Source: Buttiauxella agrestis ATCC 33320
GTDB taxonomy: Bacteria; Pseudomonadota; Gammaproteobacteria; Enterobacterales; Enterobacteriaceae
NCBI RefSeq assembly: GCF_000735355.1
Contig: NZ_JMPI01000036.1
Span: forward strand, 16,368 to 80,367
Direction: 5' to 3'
DNA: 64,000 bases
Below the pieces are notes generated by a model. That model saw only the letters and a program-made list of their open reading frames with translations. It ran no database searches and was not told the origin of the DNA. Shown here piece by piece: positions 37,918 to 46,865 of this stretch (position 1 is its first letter; every line of letters starts with the position of its first letter). A program made the position numbers and the translations under genes.

Positions 37918-38951
37918 TGGCGAAGAAACGCAAACATCACACAGCAAAAAACACATTCGCGGCACCGGCTGCGGCACCGCAAAAAATGGAAGCTTTCACC
38001 TTTGGTGAGCCGTCGCCGGTGCTCGACCGTCGTGACATTCTCGATTACACCGAGTGCGTCGGTAACGGCAAATGGTTTGAGCCACCGGTCAGTTTTACCG
38101 GGCTGGCGAAAACGCTGCGTGCCGCCGTTCACCACAGCTCGCCGATTTACGTGAAGCGCAATATTCTCGCTTCGACCTTTATCCCGCACCCGTTGCTTTC
38201 ACAGCAGGACTTCAGCCGCTTTGCGCTGGATTTTCTGGTGTTTGGCAATGCCTTTTTAGAAAAGCGCATGAGCGTCACCGGCAAGCTGTTAAGGCTCGAA
38301 ACCTCACCGGCCAAATACACCCGCAAGGGCACCGGCGAGGATGCGTACTGGTTCGTGCAGTCGTTTGTCACACCGCATGAGTTCGCGCCCGGTTCCGTTT
38401 TCCATCTGCTGGAGCCGGATATTAATCAGGAGCTGTACGGCCTGCCGGAATATCTCAGCGCACTTAACTCTGCCTGGCTGAATGAATCGGCGACGCTGTT
38501 CCGGCGCAAGTATTACCAGAACGGTGCACATGCGGGTTACATCATGTATGTGACGGACGCCGCGCAGAGCAGCACCGACGTGGAAGCGCTGCGCGAGGCG
38601 ATGCGCAGCTCGAAGGGATTAGGGAACTTCAAGAACCTGTTTTTCTACGCACCGAACGGCAAACCGGACGGGATTAAAATCGTCCCGCTCAGTGAGGTGG
38701 CGACCAAAGACGATTTCTTTAACATCAAGAAAGCCAGTGCCGAGGATTTAATGAGTGCGCACCGCGTACCACCTCAAATGATGGGTGTTATTCCCAATAA
38801 TACCGGCGGGTTTGGTGACGTGGTCAAAGCTGCACAGGTGTTTGTGCGTAACGAGCTGACGCCTTTGCAGGAGCGAATTAAAGAGGTGAATGAGTGGATT
38901 GGCGCCGAGGTGATCCGCTTTAAACCTTACGAGCTGACTACCGCCGAATAA
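37917..38951 (+). CDS. Q: Capsid portal protein gpQ
   Basis: 344 aa (P2 344), PBSX-type portal. Conserved VYVKRN-like region SSPIYVKRNIL, FGNAFLEKR and PNNTGGFGDV near the end. It forms the dodecameric portal at one vertex. Followed by a terminator. In P2 the cos site lies just beyond, but here 5.4 kb of cargo intervenes. Confidence 0.95.
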   Translation: MAKKRKHHTAKNTFAAPAAAPQKMEAFTFGEPSPVLDRRDILDYTECVGNGKWFEPPVSFTGLAKTLRAAVHHSSPIYVKRNILASTFIPHPLLSQQDFSRFALDFLVFGNAFLEKRMSVTGKLLRLETSPAKYTRKGTGEDAYWFVQSFVTPHEFAPGSVFHLLEPDINQELYGLPEYLSALNSAWLNESATLFRRKYYQNGAHAGYIMYVTDAAQSSTDVEALREAMRSSKGLGNFKNLFFYAPNGKPDGIKIVPLSEVATKDDFFNIKKASAEDLMSAHRVPPQMMGVIPNNTGGFGDVVKAAQVFVRNELTPLQERIKEVNEWIGAEVIRFKPYELTTAE

Positions 38952-38961
38952 ATCTGATTGA

Positions 38962-38983
38962 AGCCGCTCACGAAGCGGCTTTT
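38962..38983 (+). terminator. Terminator after Q
   Basis: Stem AGCCGCT / AGCGGCT with loop CACGA and a TTTT run, 11 nt past the Q stop. The next 240 bp (to 39230) hold no gene I can support. Confidence 0.8.
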
Positions 38984-39230
38984 AACACCCTCACCTTACT
39001 TCCTCAGACGCTCCACAAAGCAATCTGCTGATAGCTACAACCAAACGCAGCAGTATATTTAAAAAATCCCACGACGATGCAATGAGACAATAATAATCTG
39101 TAGAAGCCGAATCCTTTTCTGACTGTGTGATACGGCAATGCGAGATTAGAATTACAGTCGGCTAAGAGCGAGGAACGGACGTGATACAAACCTTCTAGCT
39201 AAGAGGATTTAAACTGGTAGGGGTTGGCTC

Positions 39231-40205
39231 TCACTTCACGTCGACATCAACAGGCGCAGGCCCTCGAAAAGCTCTACGCCATTCGCTTGGACTGACGCTG
39301 AATCTCGCTTTGAAGCTCTGACGAAATGAGACTGGCGACTGAAAACCCACCATTTCGGATACACGTTCAATACTAATGTTTGTCGTTTCCAGTAACTCCT
39401 GACTTCTCTGAAGGCGTTCCGCGTTCAGCCAGTCGCCAAGCGTCGTTCCGGTTGCCCTGAAAAAATGACGCGTTAACGTTCGTCGACTCATGCTGACAAA
39501 CCCGGCAAGTGAGTCGAGATCATGAGGCTTGTCCAGGTTACGGCGCAGATACTCTATCAGTTCATTCATTTTGCTATCCCGGGTCGATACCGGGACCGGG
39601 CGTTCAATAAACTGGGCCTGGCCACCTTCCCGGTAAGGTGGAACAACCATTCTTCTTGCCACCCGGTTAGCTATAGCAGAACCGTAATGGTCACGGATAA
39701 TATTCAGGCAGCAATCAATACCGGCGGCGGTGCCCGCTGAGGTAATCAGACGTTCATCACTGGTATACAGCGAGTTGCTGTCCAGATGGACAGCAGGAAA
39801 TCGTTCAATAAAGTCCTGTTCGTATTCCCAGTGTGTGGCAGCACGGTGCCCATCCAGTAAGCCGGAATAGGCAAGTACGTAAGCACCGAGACAAAGTCCC
39901 ACCACTTCTGCACCACGCTGCCATGCTTTTATTAACCCATCCAGCAGGGCCTGAGATGGTTTTTCTTCCGGATGATTCCAGTAAGGCACGATAATAATGT
40001 CTGCGGTGTCCAGCAGCTCAAGTCCATGCTCCACGTTGATGGACAGGCCCATATCAGACATAACAACGCCAGGGTTTTCAGCGCAGATTTCGACGCAGAA
40101 TAAATCCGGTTGCGGCATAGACTGCCCGAAAATAATACAAGGGACTGAAAAGTGAAATGGGCTAAATCCGGCCGTGGCAATCACGGCGACCGTCAGTGCA
40201 GACAT
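39231..40205 (-). CDS. GlxA/FtrA-type transcriptional regulator (DJ-1/PfpI plus AraC)
   Basis: 324 aa from ATG 40205, chosen because TAAGG sits 8 nt upstream; an in-frame GTG at 40235 would add ten residues. The N-terminal DJ-1/PfpI-like domain (residues 1-180) contains the elbow GLCLGAYVLAYSGLLDG, with cysteine at the usual nucleophile place. The C-terminal AraC domain has two HTHs (LDSLAGFVSMSRRTLTRHF and IERVSEMVGFQSPVSFRQSF). Such regulators often control a neighbouring cysteine hydrolase or transporter, as found here. It lies in phage DNA between Q and cos. Confidence 0.88.
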   Translation of the reverse strand: MSALTVAVIATAGFSPFHFSVPCIIFGQSMPQPDLFCVEICAENPGVVMSDMGLSINVEHGLELLDTADIIIVPYWNHPEEKPSQALLDGLIKAWQRGAEVVGLCLGAYVLAYSGLLDGHRAATHWEYEQDFIERFPAVHLDSNSLYTSDERLITSAGTAAGIDCCLNIIRDHYGSAIANRVARRMVVPPYREGGQAQFIERPVPVSTRDSKMNELIEYLRRNLDKPHDLDSLAGFVSMSRRTLTRHFFRATGTTLGDWLNAERLQRSQELLETTNISIERVSEMVGFQSPVSFRQSFKARFSVSPSEWRRAFRGPAPVDVDVK

Positions 40206-40333
40206 AACGTTAACCTTACCGTAAATGATAGCCACCGGCTTACCGGCGGCTAAAACGCTTATTTTAACTGACCAAACAATAACAGGTGACCAGTAGTAAT
40301 GGCATTCCTCATCAGGTCAGGTGGGATGGCCTG

Positions 40334-41113
40334 TCAGAAAGCCATTGTCTCGCCGTCTGCGGGAATCAGAACCTTATCTTCAATACCATGTTCAAGCGTG
40401 AACTCGCGAAGTTCCGCACGGGTAAGAAGGCAATGATTAATCGATTCCATATGAGACGCCACGACGGTGGCATTGGGCAACATTTTCAGTGTGCGCAGTG
40501 TGTCCTCTTTGCCCATGATAATCGGACCGTAAAGGTCATTTACCGCATAACCGGTGTTCAGCACCACAATCTCCGGTTTGAAACGTTGCAGGTTTTTTGC
40601 GTAAGGCTTAACCCAGACAGTATCACCCGCGATATACAACGTTTTTTCATCATGGTGAGTGAAGACCAGCCCACATGCATCACCGAGTAGCTCACCCCAC
40701 TGGGCATCAGCGTACAATTCGTTGCTGCCATGCTGGCCGTCGGTTTTGTAAATAGTCATGCCGTCTACGAAATGATTTTCCTCTTTCAGAACGCGAATGT
40801 TGAGAAAGCCCTGAGAGCGGAGAAGTGCCGCATCTTTTTCATCCTGCGTGTAGATAAGCATGTCTTTGGGAATAGCCTGCTGGGCAGCCTCATCCCAGTG
40901 ATCGGTATGGGTGTGAGTCAGGATAACGGCATCAACCGTCAGTAAATCCTTAACGGCCACAGGCAAGGCCACCATTGGATTACGCAGATGTGGGCGTGCA
41001 CTTCCAGCAAAGCCGTCCCAGGCTTCTTTTTCGGCCAGCATAGGATCGATAAGGAATTTTTTACCGGCATATTCCAGTACCAGCGTGGCGTTGCGGATTT
41101 GCGTTAATTTCAT
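40334..41113 (-). CDS. MBL-fold metallo-hydrolase
   Basis: 259 aa metallo-beta-lactamase superfamily protein, of the UlaG-like or YhfI-like type. The metal motif HTHTDHWD at residues 67-72 gives HxHxDH; further ligands are likely in DGQHG (about 126-130) and AGDTVW. No signal peptide, so cytoplasmic. Substrate unknown. Same strand as the flanking cargo genes, 128 bp upstream of the regulator and separated from the hydrolase/MFS pair by a terminator. Confidence 0.88.
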   Translation of the reverse strand: MKLTQIRNATLVLEYAGKKFLIDPMLAEKEAWDGFAGSARPHLRNPMVALPVAVKDLLTVDAVILTHTHTDHWDEAAQQAIPKDMLIYTQDEKDAALLRSQGFLNIRVLKEENHFVDGMTIYKTDGQHGSNELYADAQWGELLGDACGLVFTHHDEKTLYIAGDTVWVKPYAKNLQRFKPEIVVLNTGYAVNDLYGPIIMGKEDTLRTLKMLPNATVVASHMESINHCLLTRAELREFTLEHGIEDKVLIPADGETMAF

Positions 41114-41317
41114 TTATTGCTCCAGTCATTAATCAGATTTATTCACCCACCGTATTGGCTGTTGTGCTGCCGGGGGGATGCGAGTGGGCTTACTATAAAA
41201 TGAGGAAGGGAGAGGTCGTGACATGCTCTCTGGTCATTAACCGATGAAATCAGGTCAATCGTAATGCGCAGGGTTTAGTGGTATTCCGTTACAACCCAAT
41301 GACGGTTCAAATGAAAT

Positions 41318-41352
41318 AAAAAAGGGATGTGTTATCTGAAAAAACACATCCC
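41318..41352 (-). terminator. Terminator after the cysteine hydrolase gene
   Basis: Perfect 10-bp stem GGGATGTGTT / AACACATCCC (41324-41333 with 41343-41352) followed on the minus strand by TTTTTTATTT. It ends the MFS-hydrolase operon and leaves the MBL gene with its own promoter in the following 200 bp. Confidence 0.85.
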
Positions 41353-41385
41353 CTGGATAGGCCTGTACTTAACAAAATCAGTTGG

Positions 41386-41874
41386 TTAACTCACATTGCA
41401 GCGTGCACTCAGTCCGAACAGGGCAAGATCGCTCAGAGCTTTGGTGGGTGCAGCGCATGCTTGCGCAATGATATGCATCTTCATGCCCTGAGCTTGCGGG
41501 GAAAGCGCAGTATGTGTGACACAGTGCTGCGTCATCATGCCGGTAAGATAGATATCAGTGATGCCATTCTCACGTAGCAACTGCTCAAGGCTGGTTTCGA
41601 AGAAGCTGTCTGCCTCTTTCTTGATAATCACGGGTGCATTTCCCAGTGCAGCAACAACATCCGGATGAATGTTCGCGCCTTTACTGTCAGGTTTGAAGAA
41701 AGGAGCTTCGGGCGTTGCAATATGCTGGATGCCGACGATAAGCCAACCTTCTTTGCGCGCTTTTTCAATCGCAGTCATTGCAGCTTTACAGGCTAGCTCA
41801 GGCTCCTCAAGCGGAAAGGCTCCGCCCGGGAAATAATCATTCTGAATATCAATAACAATCAGAGCATTTTTCAT
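41386..41874 (-). CDS. Cysteine hydrolase, isochorismatase-like family
   Basis: 162 aa from ATG 41874, with AAGGA 6 nt upstream. The catalytic triad of the family is visible: Asp9 (VIDIQNDYF), Lys86 (IKKEADSFF) and Cys118 (GMMTQHCVTHTA). Relatives hydrolyse amides such as nicotinamide, ureidoacrylate or streptothricin; the substrate here cannot be told. Immediately downstream of the MFS transporter, probably co-transcribed. Confidence 0.88.
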   Translation of the reverse strand: MKNALIVIDIQNDYFPGGAFPLEEPELACKAAMTAIEKARKEGWLIVGIQHIATPEAPFFKPDSKGANIHPDVVAALGNAPVIIKKEADSFFETSLEQLLRENGITDIYLTGMMTQHCVTHTALSPQAQGMKMHIIAQACAAPTKALSDLALFGLSARCNVS

Positions 41875-41919
41875 GTTGAGTCCTTGGGGTTTATTGGTTG
41901 GAAGGTTCACAGAGTCAAT

Positions 41920-43128
41920 TTACTGCAGTGGTAAAGTGACCTCATTCTCAGCGTTATCCTGACGTTTTTTACGCACAGCGAGCCACAGTAGCGGCACCAT
42001 AAGAAACAGGACCCAGGGTACTAAAAGGAGGTGCATGGTTTTCCAGCCATAAGCATTTAGCAGTGGGCCGGCACCCAGCGAACAAATCAGGCTGAAGATA
42101 AAGACGCTCATGTCATTGGTCGCCTGCGCAACCCCCTTTTCCTCTGTAGTGTAAGTTGTTGCCAATAAGCTGGTTCCGCCGACATAGAGAAAGTTCCAAC
42201 CGATTCCCATCAATATTAATGCACCCGTAAACACTCCCCAGGTGACGCCTGAAAACGCCAGAGCAAGGTAAGCAAGCATGAGAAGAATGCCCGCCAGCAT
42301 AATGTTAATGACGCCAAATCGGTCGATCAGTTTTCCGGTGAAGAATGACGGTACAAACCGGCCCAGTATGTGGAGCTGTATCACGGTAGCAATTTGAGGC
42401 AAGTCAAAATCGTAGTGCTTCATCGCGATAGGTGTCGCGGTCAGGCCCAGTACCATAATTCCAAATCCTGACGCGCCGGAAAAAAGGGCAACAAGATAAG
42501 CGGGCTGAAAAACGACTTTTTTCCATGACCTCGCGATAACGTGTTCAGAAGCTTCCATTGACTGAACCGGTATCTGTAAACGTGATAATAGCAACAGACC
42601 CACCGAAGCCATTATTCCCATAAAGAGGAATGACCCTGCATAGGAAACGCTAAAAAATGCGCTTCCGAAGCTTGCCAGAAACGGGCCAAGCAGAGCGGCA
42701 ACGACACCTCCAGCCAATACCAGCGAAATAGCTTTAGTCCGGAATGCCGGGAGAACGACTTCACCGGCGGCAAAGCGATAAAACTGAGCGAACGCCTGAT
42801 AAATCCCCAGAAAGAACATACCAATACACAGCAGAATGAAGGAATATTGGATCATTGCCGCCATGGAAATAATAGCCGACATAATTCCGCTCAGAGCACC
42901 GGTTATAAAGCCGGTTTTCCTGCCTATCCGGCTCATCCATAACGATGCAGGAAACATCACTAACACAGTGCCAAGACTTGCCATTGCGAGCGGTACGGTG
43001 CTCAGCGCGGGGCCGGGGGCAAGAAGCGCACCTGCAAGCCCACCGATAGTCATTATCAGTACCGCTATGGATTGAAAGATGGCCTGAGAACCTGCAAGTA
43101 TCAGGACCTGTCGATGCATATTCCTCAT
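41920..43128 (-). CDS. MFS transporter of unknown substrate
   Basis: 402 aa with about 12 hydrophobic segments. The motif-A-like loop after TM2 is SLWMSRIGRKTGF, and a second copy in the C-half is GKLIDRFGVIN. Start MRNMHRQV (ATG 43128 or 43119). Leads a probable operon with the cysteine hydrolase. Might import a substrate for the hydrolase or export a compound; inference only. Confidence 0.88.
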   Translation of the reverse strand: MRNMHRQVLILAGSQAIFQSIAVLIMTIGGLAGALLAPGPALSTVPLAMASLGTVLVMFPASLWMSRIGRKTGFITGALSGIMSAIISMAAMIQYSFILLCIGMFFLGIYQAFAQFYRFAAGEVVLPAFRTKAISLVLAGGVVAALLGPFLASFGSAFFSVSYAGSFLFMGIMASVGLLLLSRLQIPVQSMEASEHVIARSWKKVVFQPAYLVALFSGASGFGIMVLGLTATPIAMKHYDFDLPQIATVIQLHILGRFVPSFFTGKLIDRFGVINIMLAGILLMLAYLALAFSGVTWGVFTGALILMGIGWNFLYVGGTSLLATTYTTEEKGVAQATNDMSVFIFSLICSLGAGPLLNAYGWKTMHLLLVPWVLFLMVPLLWLAVRKKRQDNAENEVTLPLQ

Positions 43129-43570
43129 TTTTTTGAAGCTCCGAAAGACACGAAATTAAGCATCAATACAATTTCAGTCTCAGTGACTATTACTGACTGA
43201 GTTAAGGTTGCGTCACTCAGAAAGATGCTGGGCCAGGATGGCGATCAGGTTTGAACAAGGCGATTTTTCATGAGAAAGATGAGCTAATGGCCTGCTGACG
43301 TTGCCATTATAGGGAGAGTGATGAGTAGTCAGTGAGTGGGCTGCACGCCAGGAATCAATGAAATTGGGCCAATATGTCATGCGGTCGAGTAAAGACCTAA
43401 TCAGCCAATGCCATCCAGGAAATCATTCAACGTTAATATGCTTTTTTATCTGGGTGTCCGCTCCTGGCACTGAGCGGACAGTCCAAACGGCTGCCCGGTA
43501 CGCTATGAGCGAGGAACATAAATAACAAATGTGATGGTCCTCAAAAACCATATCTGCATATCTGCTGAAT
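43129..43570. other. 442-bp intergenic stretch upstream of the MFS operon
   Basis: No convincing gene. It contains the presumed promoter of the leftward MFS operon, with an imperfect dyad TCAGT-N7-ACTGA at 43180-43196. A hairpin-forming GTCCGCT...AGCGGAC pair lies at about 43456-43481. At 43502-43517 a 16-nt word is nearly repeated at 39161-39176 (15 of 16 identical). Confidence 0.5.
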
Positions 43571-43972
43571 TTAACCAAAAACATGCATAGTTTCCAACTG
43601 CTCGGTTTTCATTTCATTGCAAGACGATAAAAAATCATCCTTAAAACTTGGCGGGGGAGATCTTAGTTGCTGCACTGCCTCTTTATTTACTTCTAATTCC
43701 CGTAATTGTGCAATTGTACTTCTATGAATCGATGAGAGAAAAAAATCGCCTGCGTTTGTTTTATGACTCTCCAGATAATTAGTTAGTATTTTAGACGATG
43801 CTTGAATTGCTTTTTCCTCAGAAAAACCCAAAGCAAAGCGAGAGTAGATGACATTATATTGGTACAGGCATGCTGCTTCAGCCATTTGTTTAGCTTGCTC
43901 CTTTGGGGAGGGCTGACTTGCCCACGACTGGGAACTGATGATAAATATAAGCAGTAACAATCGTATTTTCAT
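43571..43972 (-). CDS. Small secreted protein of unknown function
   Basis: 133 aa from ATG 43972. The N-terminus is a clear Sec signal peptide (KIRLLLLIFIISSQSWAS, cleavage probably after WAS), so a periplasmic or secreted product is expected. The mature part is helical and charged, with two cysteines (in EAACLYQ and SSCNE) that could form one disulfide. I recognise no family. It is the last gene before cos on the Q side. Confidence 0.65.
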   Translation of the reverse strand: MKIRLLLLIFIISSQSWASQPSPKEQAKQMAEAACLYQYNVIYSRFALGFSEEKAIQASSKILTNYLESHKTNAGDFFLSSIHRSTIAQLRELEVNKEAVQQLRSPPPSFKDDFLSSCNEMKTEQLETMHVFG

Positions 43973-44090
43973 GTGTAGAATCCATATCCATTGGGAATAC
44001 AATATGTAAACCTAACTAGCGTGGCTTTGCAACATCCGCTTTTGGCACAGAGCGGCCCATCAGATTATGTTTAGCCCTATGCTGTACCAT

Positions 44091-44128
44091 TGTCAGTTCA
44101 AATCTAAGCTAATACATTTGAACTGACA
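44091..44128. repeat. 13-bp perfect inverted repeat near cos
   Basis: TGTCAGTTCAAAT and its exact complement (44116-44128) around a 12-nt loop, about 190 bp from cos on the Q side. There is no T run, so it is not a standard terminator. Possible roles are a protein-binding site for packaging or an expression barrier; unknown. Confidence 0.6.
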
Positions 44129-44314
44129 CCCGCCGCATAATCCATGGTATCACCAACTCAGGTAGCGCATTTTCAACGCCCTCTTCTCGCTTACTCAGAC
44201 ATCCCTCACACCGCGTAACGCCACAACCACAACGTGCATACCTGCGCATCGCTCAACACCTCAGCGAGGCGTTCATGTGGTGGAAAATAAAATAATTAAA
44301 TGCTCCAGCGCGCA

Positions 44315-44333
44315 ATGCTATCCCCGCCACGCC
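44315..44333 (-). other. cos site, 19-nt P2-type cohesive end
   Basis: On the minus strand the 19 nt start GGCGTGGCGGGGA and match the P2 cohesive end (GGCGAGGCGGGGAAAGCAC) at 16 of 19 positions, followed by TGCGCGCTG as in P2. This is where gpM/gpP cut; the packaged genome then runs leftwards from cos to Q. The flanking genes show that cargo has accumulated on both sides. Confidence 0.85.
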
Positions 44334-44648
44334 TGCCCACTTCATGGGTCGGTTTTAATGCATTTGCATGATCACTCGTGATCCGCGCCAACTCAGGCGG
44401 CGCATGACCAGAACAGGCGAGCTAGGCACATGCAAAAAAATGCACCTAATGCATGGTGTACATAACAAAAATTACTGTTTGTAAGCATGATATTTTTGCA
44501 AAAGTGATTTAGGCCGTAATTCCCTTGATTAAATTGTTTTTTTCTTGAAAAAACCGAAATGGTAGAGTAGATCTTTATAATAGAACCAACTATATTCGCT
44601 CCGAGCATTTATTTACTTAATAGCTTATTAAAAAGATGAGATGTTAAA

Positions 44649-46865
44649 ATGGAACTTAGACTAAAGAACATAACCAGCTATCAAAAAGACACTGTTACAA
44701 CTATAAATCTAAGTAAAAAAATCAACATATTATATGGTCATAATGGTAGCGGAAAATCCACCATATCTAATTTTTTTTATAATACAGCGCATGCCGATTT
44801 TCAGGACTGCGAATGCTCATCATTAGAAAATTTCCGCCCAGTTGTTTACAATTCAAAATTTATTGAGGATAATTTTTATAATACTAAAGAACAAAAAGGT
44901 GTATTTACATTAAGTAAAGCAAATGCAGATATTGAAAAAGAGATAGCAGAAAAAGAGATTCTGAAAGAATCCCTAACTAATCAATATAGAGAAAAAATAA
45001 ATTCCGCAAAAAATTTAACCGAAGAGAAAAATAAAGAAGAATTAAAAATCCAAGATTCCATTTGGACTAAAACCGAATCAACTCGGTTATCTGATTTAAA
45101 ATTATTGATGAGAGGGAGTTTAGGGAGTAAAAGAGATTTCTTTACCCAAACAGCTAAAATACCAAGACTTCCGAATATAAACCTTAGCTTGCTAGCGAAA
45201 GAATATAGTGAACTACTGAAACATAAAAATAATGAACTCCTTCTAATAACTCCTTTCTTAAACTACACCTTTTCAGCAGATGATATACATGTTTTAGTAA
45301 CGCCAATCATAGACTCAAGTAACAGTTATCTCTCGGAAGCAATCAAAAAAATTCAAAACCTCGATTGGGTCAAACGAGGGAAAGAACTTTACCTAAATGG
45401 AACCACATGCCCTTTCTGCCAAGAAAACACGATAACACCTATATTTCACAAGGCTATTGAATCCATATTTGATGAAAGCTATGAACAAAAAGTGCGTCAA
45501 ATATCTTCCATAAAATCAGCTTATGAAGCTGCAACTAAAAACATTTACAGTAGATTGCAGCAAGAAATTTCAGCATGTGAAATAATACCTTTTGAAGAAA
45601 AAGAAAAAAGTACAGCGCACCTGAAAATTTTGGAAGCCGAAGCAAATAAAAACTTAGCTCTAATTTCAGAAAAAATAAAAAACCCGTCATCTGTAGTCAC
45701 ACTACAATGGGATAACTCAACTGCATCAAAACTTCAGGAAAGCATAACCGAATATAACAAAAAGATAAATGAAATAAATATAAAAGTCAGAACATTTAAA
45801 ACAAGTGAAAATTCTATACGTGGAAGGATATGGGGTGGTATTAGAGACTTGTGTAATCCAGAATTTGAAACACTCTCCGAGCTTGAAAAATCACACAACG
45901 AAAATTATAAAAAAATAAAATTAGAGACAGATGAGATAACGAAACAAGGGAAAAAGAACAATGAGGAAATAAAAGCACTTCGAGATCAAGTGTCTAATAT
46001 AGATTTAACAATAGACTCAATTAATCTAAGGCTTAAGAATCTTGGGATACACGGTTTCAACATAACCAAACACAATGAATCTGAAGACAAGTATATTATA
46101 TCTCGCACTGACAAACCTGAAAATGAAAATGTATATAGATCTCTTAGCGAAGGTGAAAAAACACTAATAACCTTCCTCTATTTCCTAGAGTGCTGCAAAG
46201 GAAAATTAAATAAAGACGATGTAGATATGCGAGACACTTTCATCATCATTGATGATCCAATTTCCAGCCTCTCCCAGAATTATATTTATGATATCGCATC
46301 TATTATTCACTTTGAAATAATAAAAAGTGACTCAGCAAAAAAAATATTATTACTTACTCACAACCTCTATTTTTTCCATGAGCTTATTAAGCTTGCTCCA
46401 AAAAGCAAAGAAGATAAAACATTCAAGCGAGATTACTATCTTGGAAGAGTAACAAAGAATCAATACAGCATAATATCTGACATTGAAAAAAACAGTATCC
46501 AAAACGAGTACCAGTCATTATGGCAAATTTTAAAAGATGCAAAAGCAGGGAAAGTCAACAGAATAATAATACCCAATATAATGAGAAATATTTTAGAGTA
46601 TTATTTTGCATTTGTTCATAGAACAGATGCGCTACAATCAGAGTTAATTAAACTCGCAAATGATGATGGCAACAATGATTTTAGAGCATTTTATAGATAC
46701 ATAAATCGAGGTTCTCATTCAGATGCTGTTAATATCACCGACATGGGAGATATAGCACCAGAAAAATATATGGAGCAATTGCGAATAATATTTACTATGA
46801 CTGGAGATGAAAAGCATTATATAAAAATGATGGATGAGGAAGAAGAGGAAGTTGCTACCGCTTAG
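44649..46865 (+). CDS. RloC/PrrC-like AAA_13 ATPase, putative anticodon nuclease defence protein
   Basis: 738 aa, strongly AT-rich against the phage. ABC/SMC-type ATPase halves: Walker A GHNGSGKST (30-38), ABC signature SLSEGE (498-503), Walker B FIIIDDP (531-537) and H-loop His571 (LLLTHN). Between them are long coiled coils with a zinc-hook-like CPFC at 254-257, as in RloC. The C-terminal domain has Arg646-x3-Glu650 (MRNILEYYF) and His690 (NRGSHSD), resembling the R-x3-E...H catalytic triad of PrrC anticodon nuclease. The inferred role is phage defence by tRNA cleavage when the ATPase senses infection or DNA damage. It occupies the old/tin position between cos and A. Confidence 0.85.
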   Translation: MELRLKNITSYQKDTVTTINLSKKINILYGHNGSGKSTISNFFYNTAHADFQDCECSSLENFRPVVYNSKFIEDNFYNTKEQKGVFTLSKANADIEKEIAEKEILKESLTNQYREKINSAKNLTEEKNKEELKIQDSIWTKTESTRLSDLKLLMRGSLGSKRDFFTQTAKIPRLPNINLSLLAKEYSELLKHKNNELLLITPFLNYTFSADDIHVLVTPIIDSSNSYLSEAIKKIQNLDWVKRGKELYLNGTTCPFCQENTITPIFHKAIESIFDESYEQKVRQISSIKSAYEAATKNIYSRLQQEISACEIIPFEEKEKSTAHLKILEAEANKNLALISEKIKNPSSVVTLQWDNSTASKLQESITEYNKKINEINIKVRTFKTSENSIRGRIWGGIRDLCNPEFETLSELEKSHNENYKKIKLETDEITKQGKKNNEEIKALRDQVSNIDLTIDSINLRLKNLGIHGFNITKHNESEDKYIISRTDKPENENVYRSLSEGEKTLITFLYFLECCKGKLNKDDVDMRDTFIIIDDPISSLSQNYIYDIASIIHFEIIKSDSAKKILLLTHNLYFFHELIKLAPKSKEDKTFKRDYYLGRVTKNQYSIISDIEKNSIQNEYQSLWQILKDAKAGKVNRIIIPNIMRNILEYYFAFVHRTDALQSELIKLANDDGNNDFRAFYRYINRGSHSDAVNITDMGDIAPEKYMEQLRIIFTMTGDEKHYIKMMDEEEEEVATA

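Larger units (their letters stand above)
43973..44648. other. 676-bp gene-poor stretch containing cos
   Basis: Holds a large perfect hairpin (44091-44128), the cos site (44315-44333) and the AT-rich leader of the RloC-like gene. An open frame of 71 codons on the minus strand (44393-44608) has no ribosome site or coding character and is not called. Confidence 0.6.

Noticed and set aside
38984..39230. Possible gene between Q and the GlxA-like regulator
   Set aside because: Only a 61-codon minus-strand frame (39004-39189) without ribosome site; no feature supported beyond the Q terminator and the short repeat word.
44393..44608. 71-codon open frame on the minus strand beside cos
   Set aside because: No ribosome site, cysteine/aromatic-rich composition without any recognisable family, and it overlaps the promoter region of the RloC-like gene.
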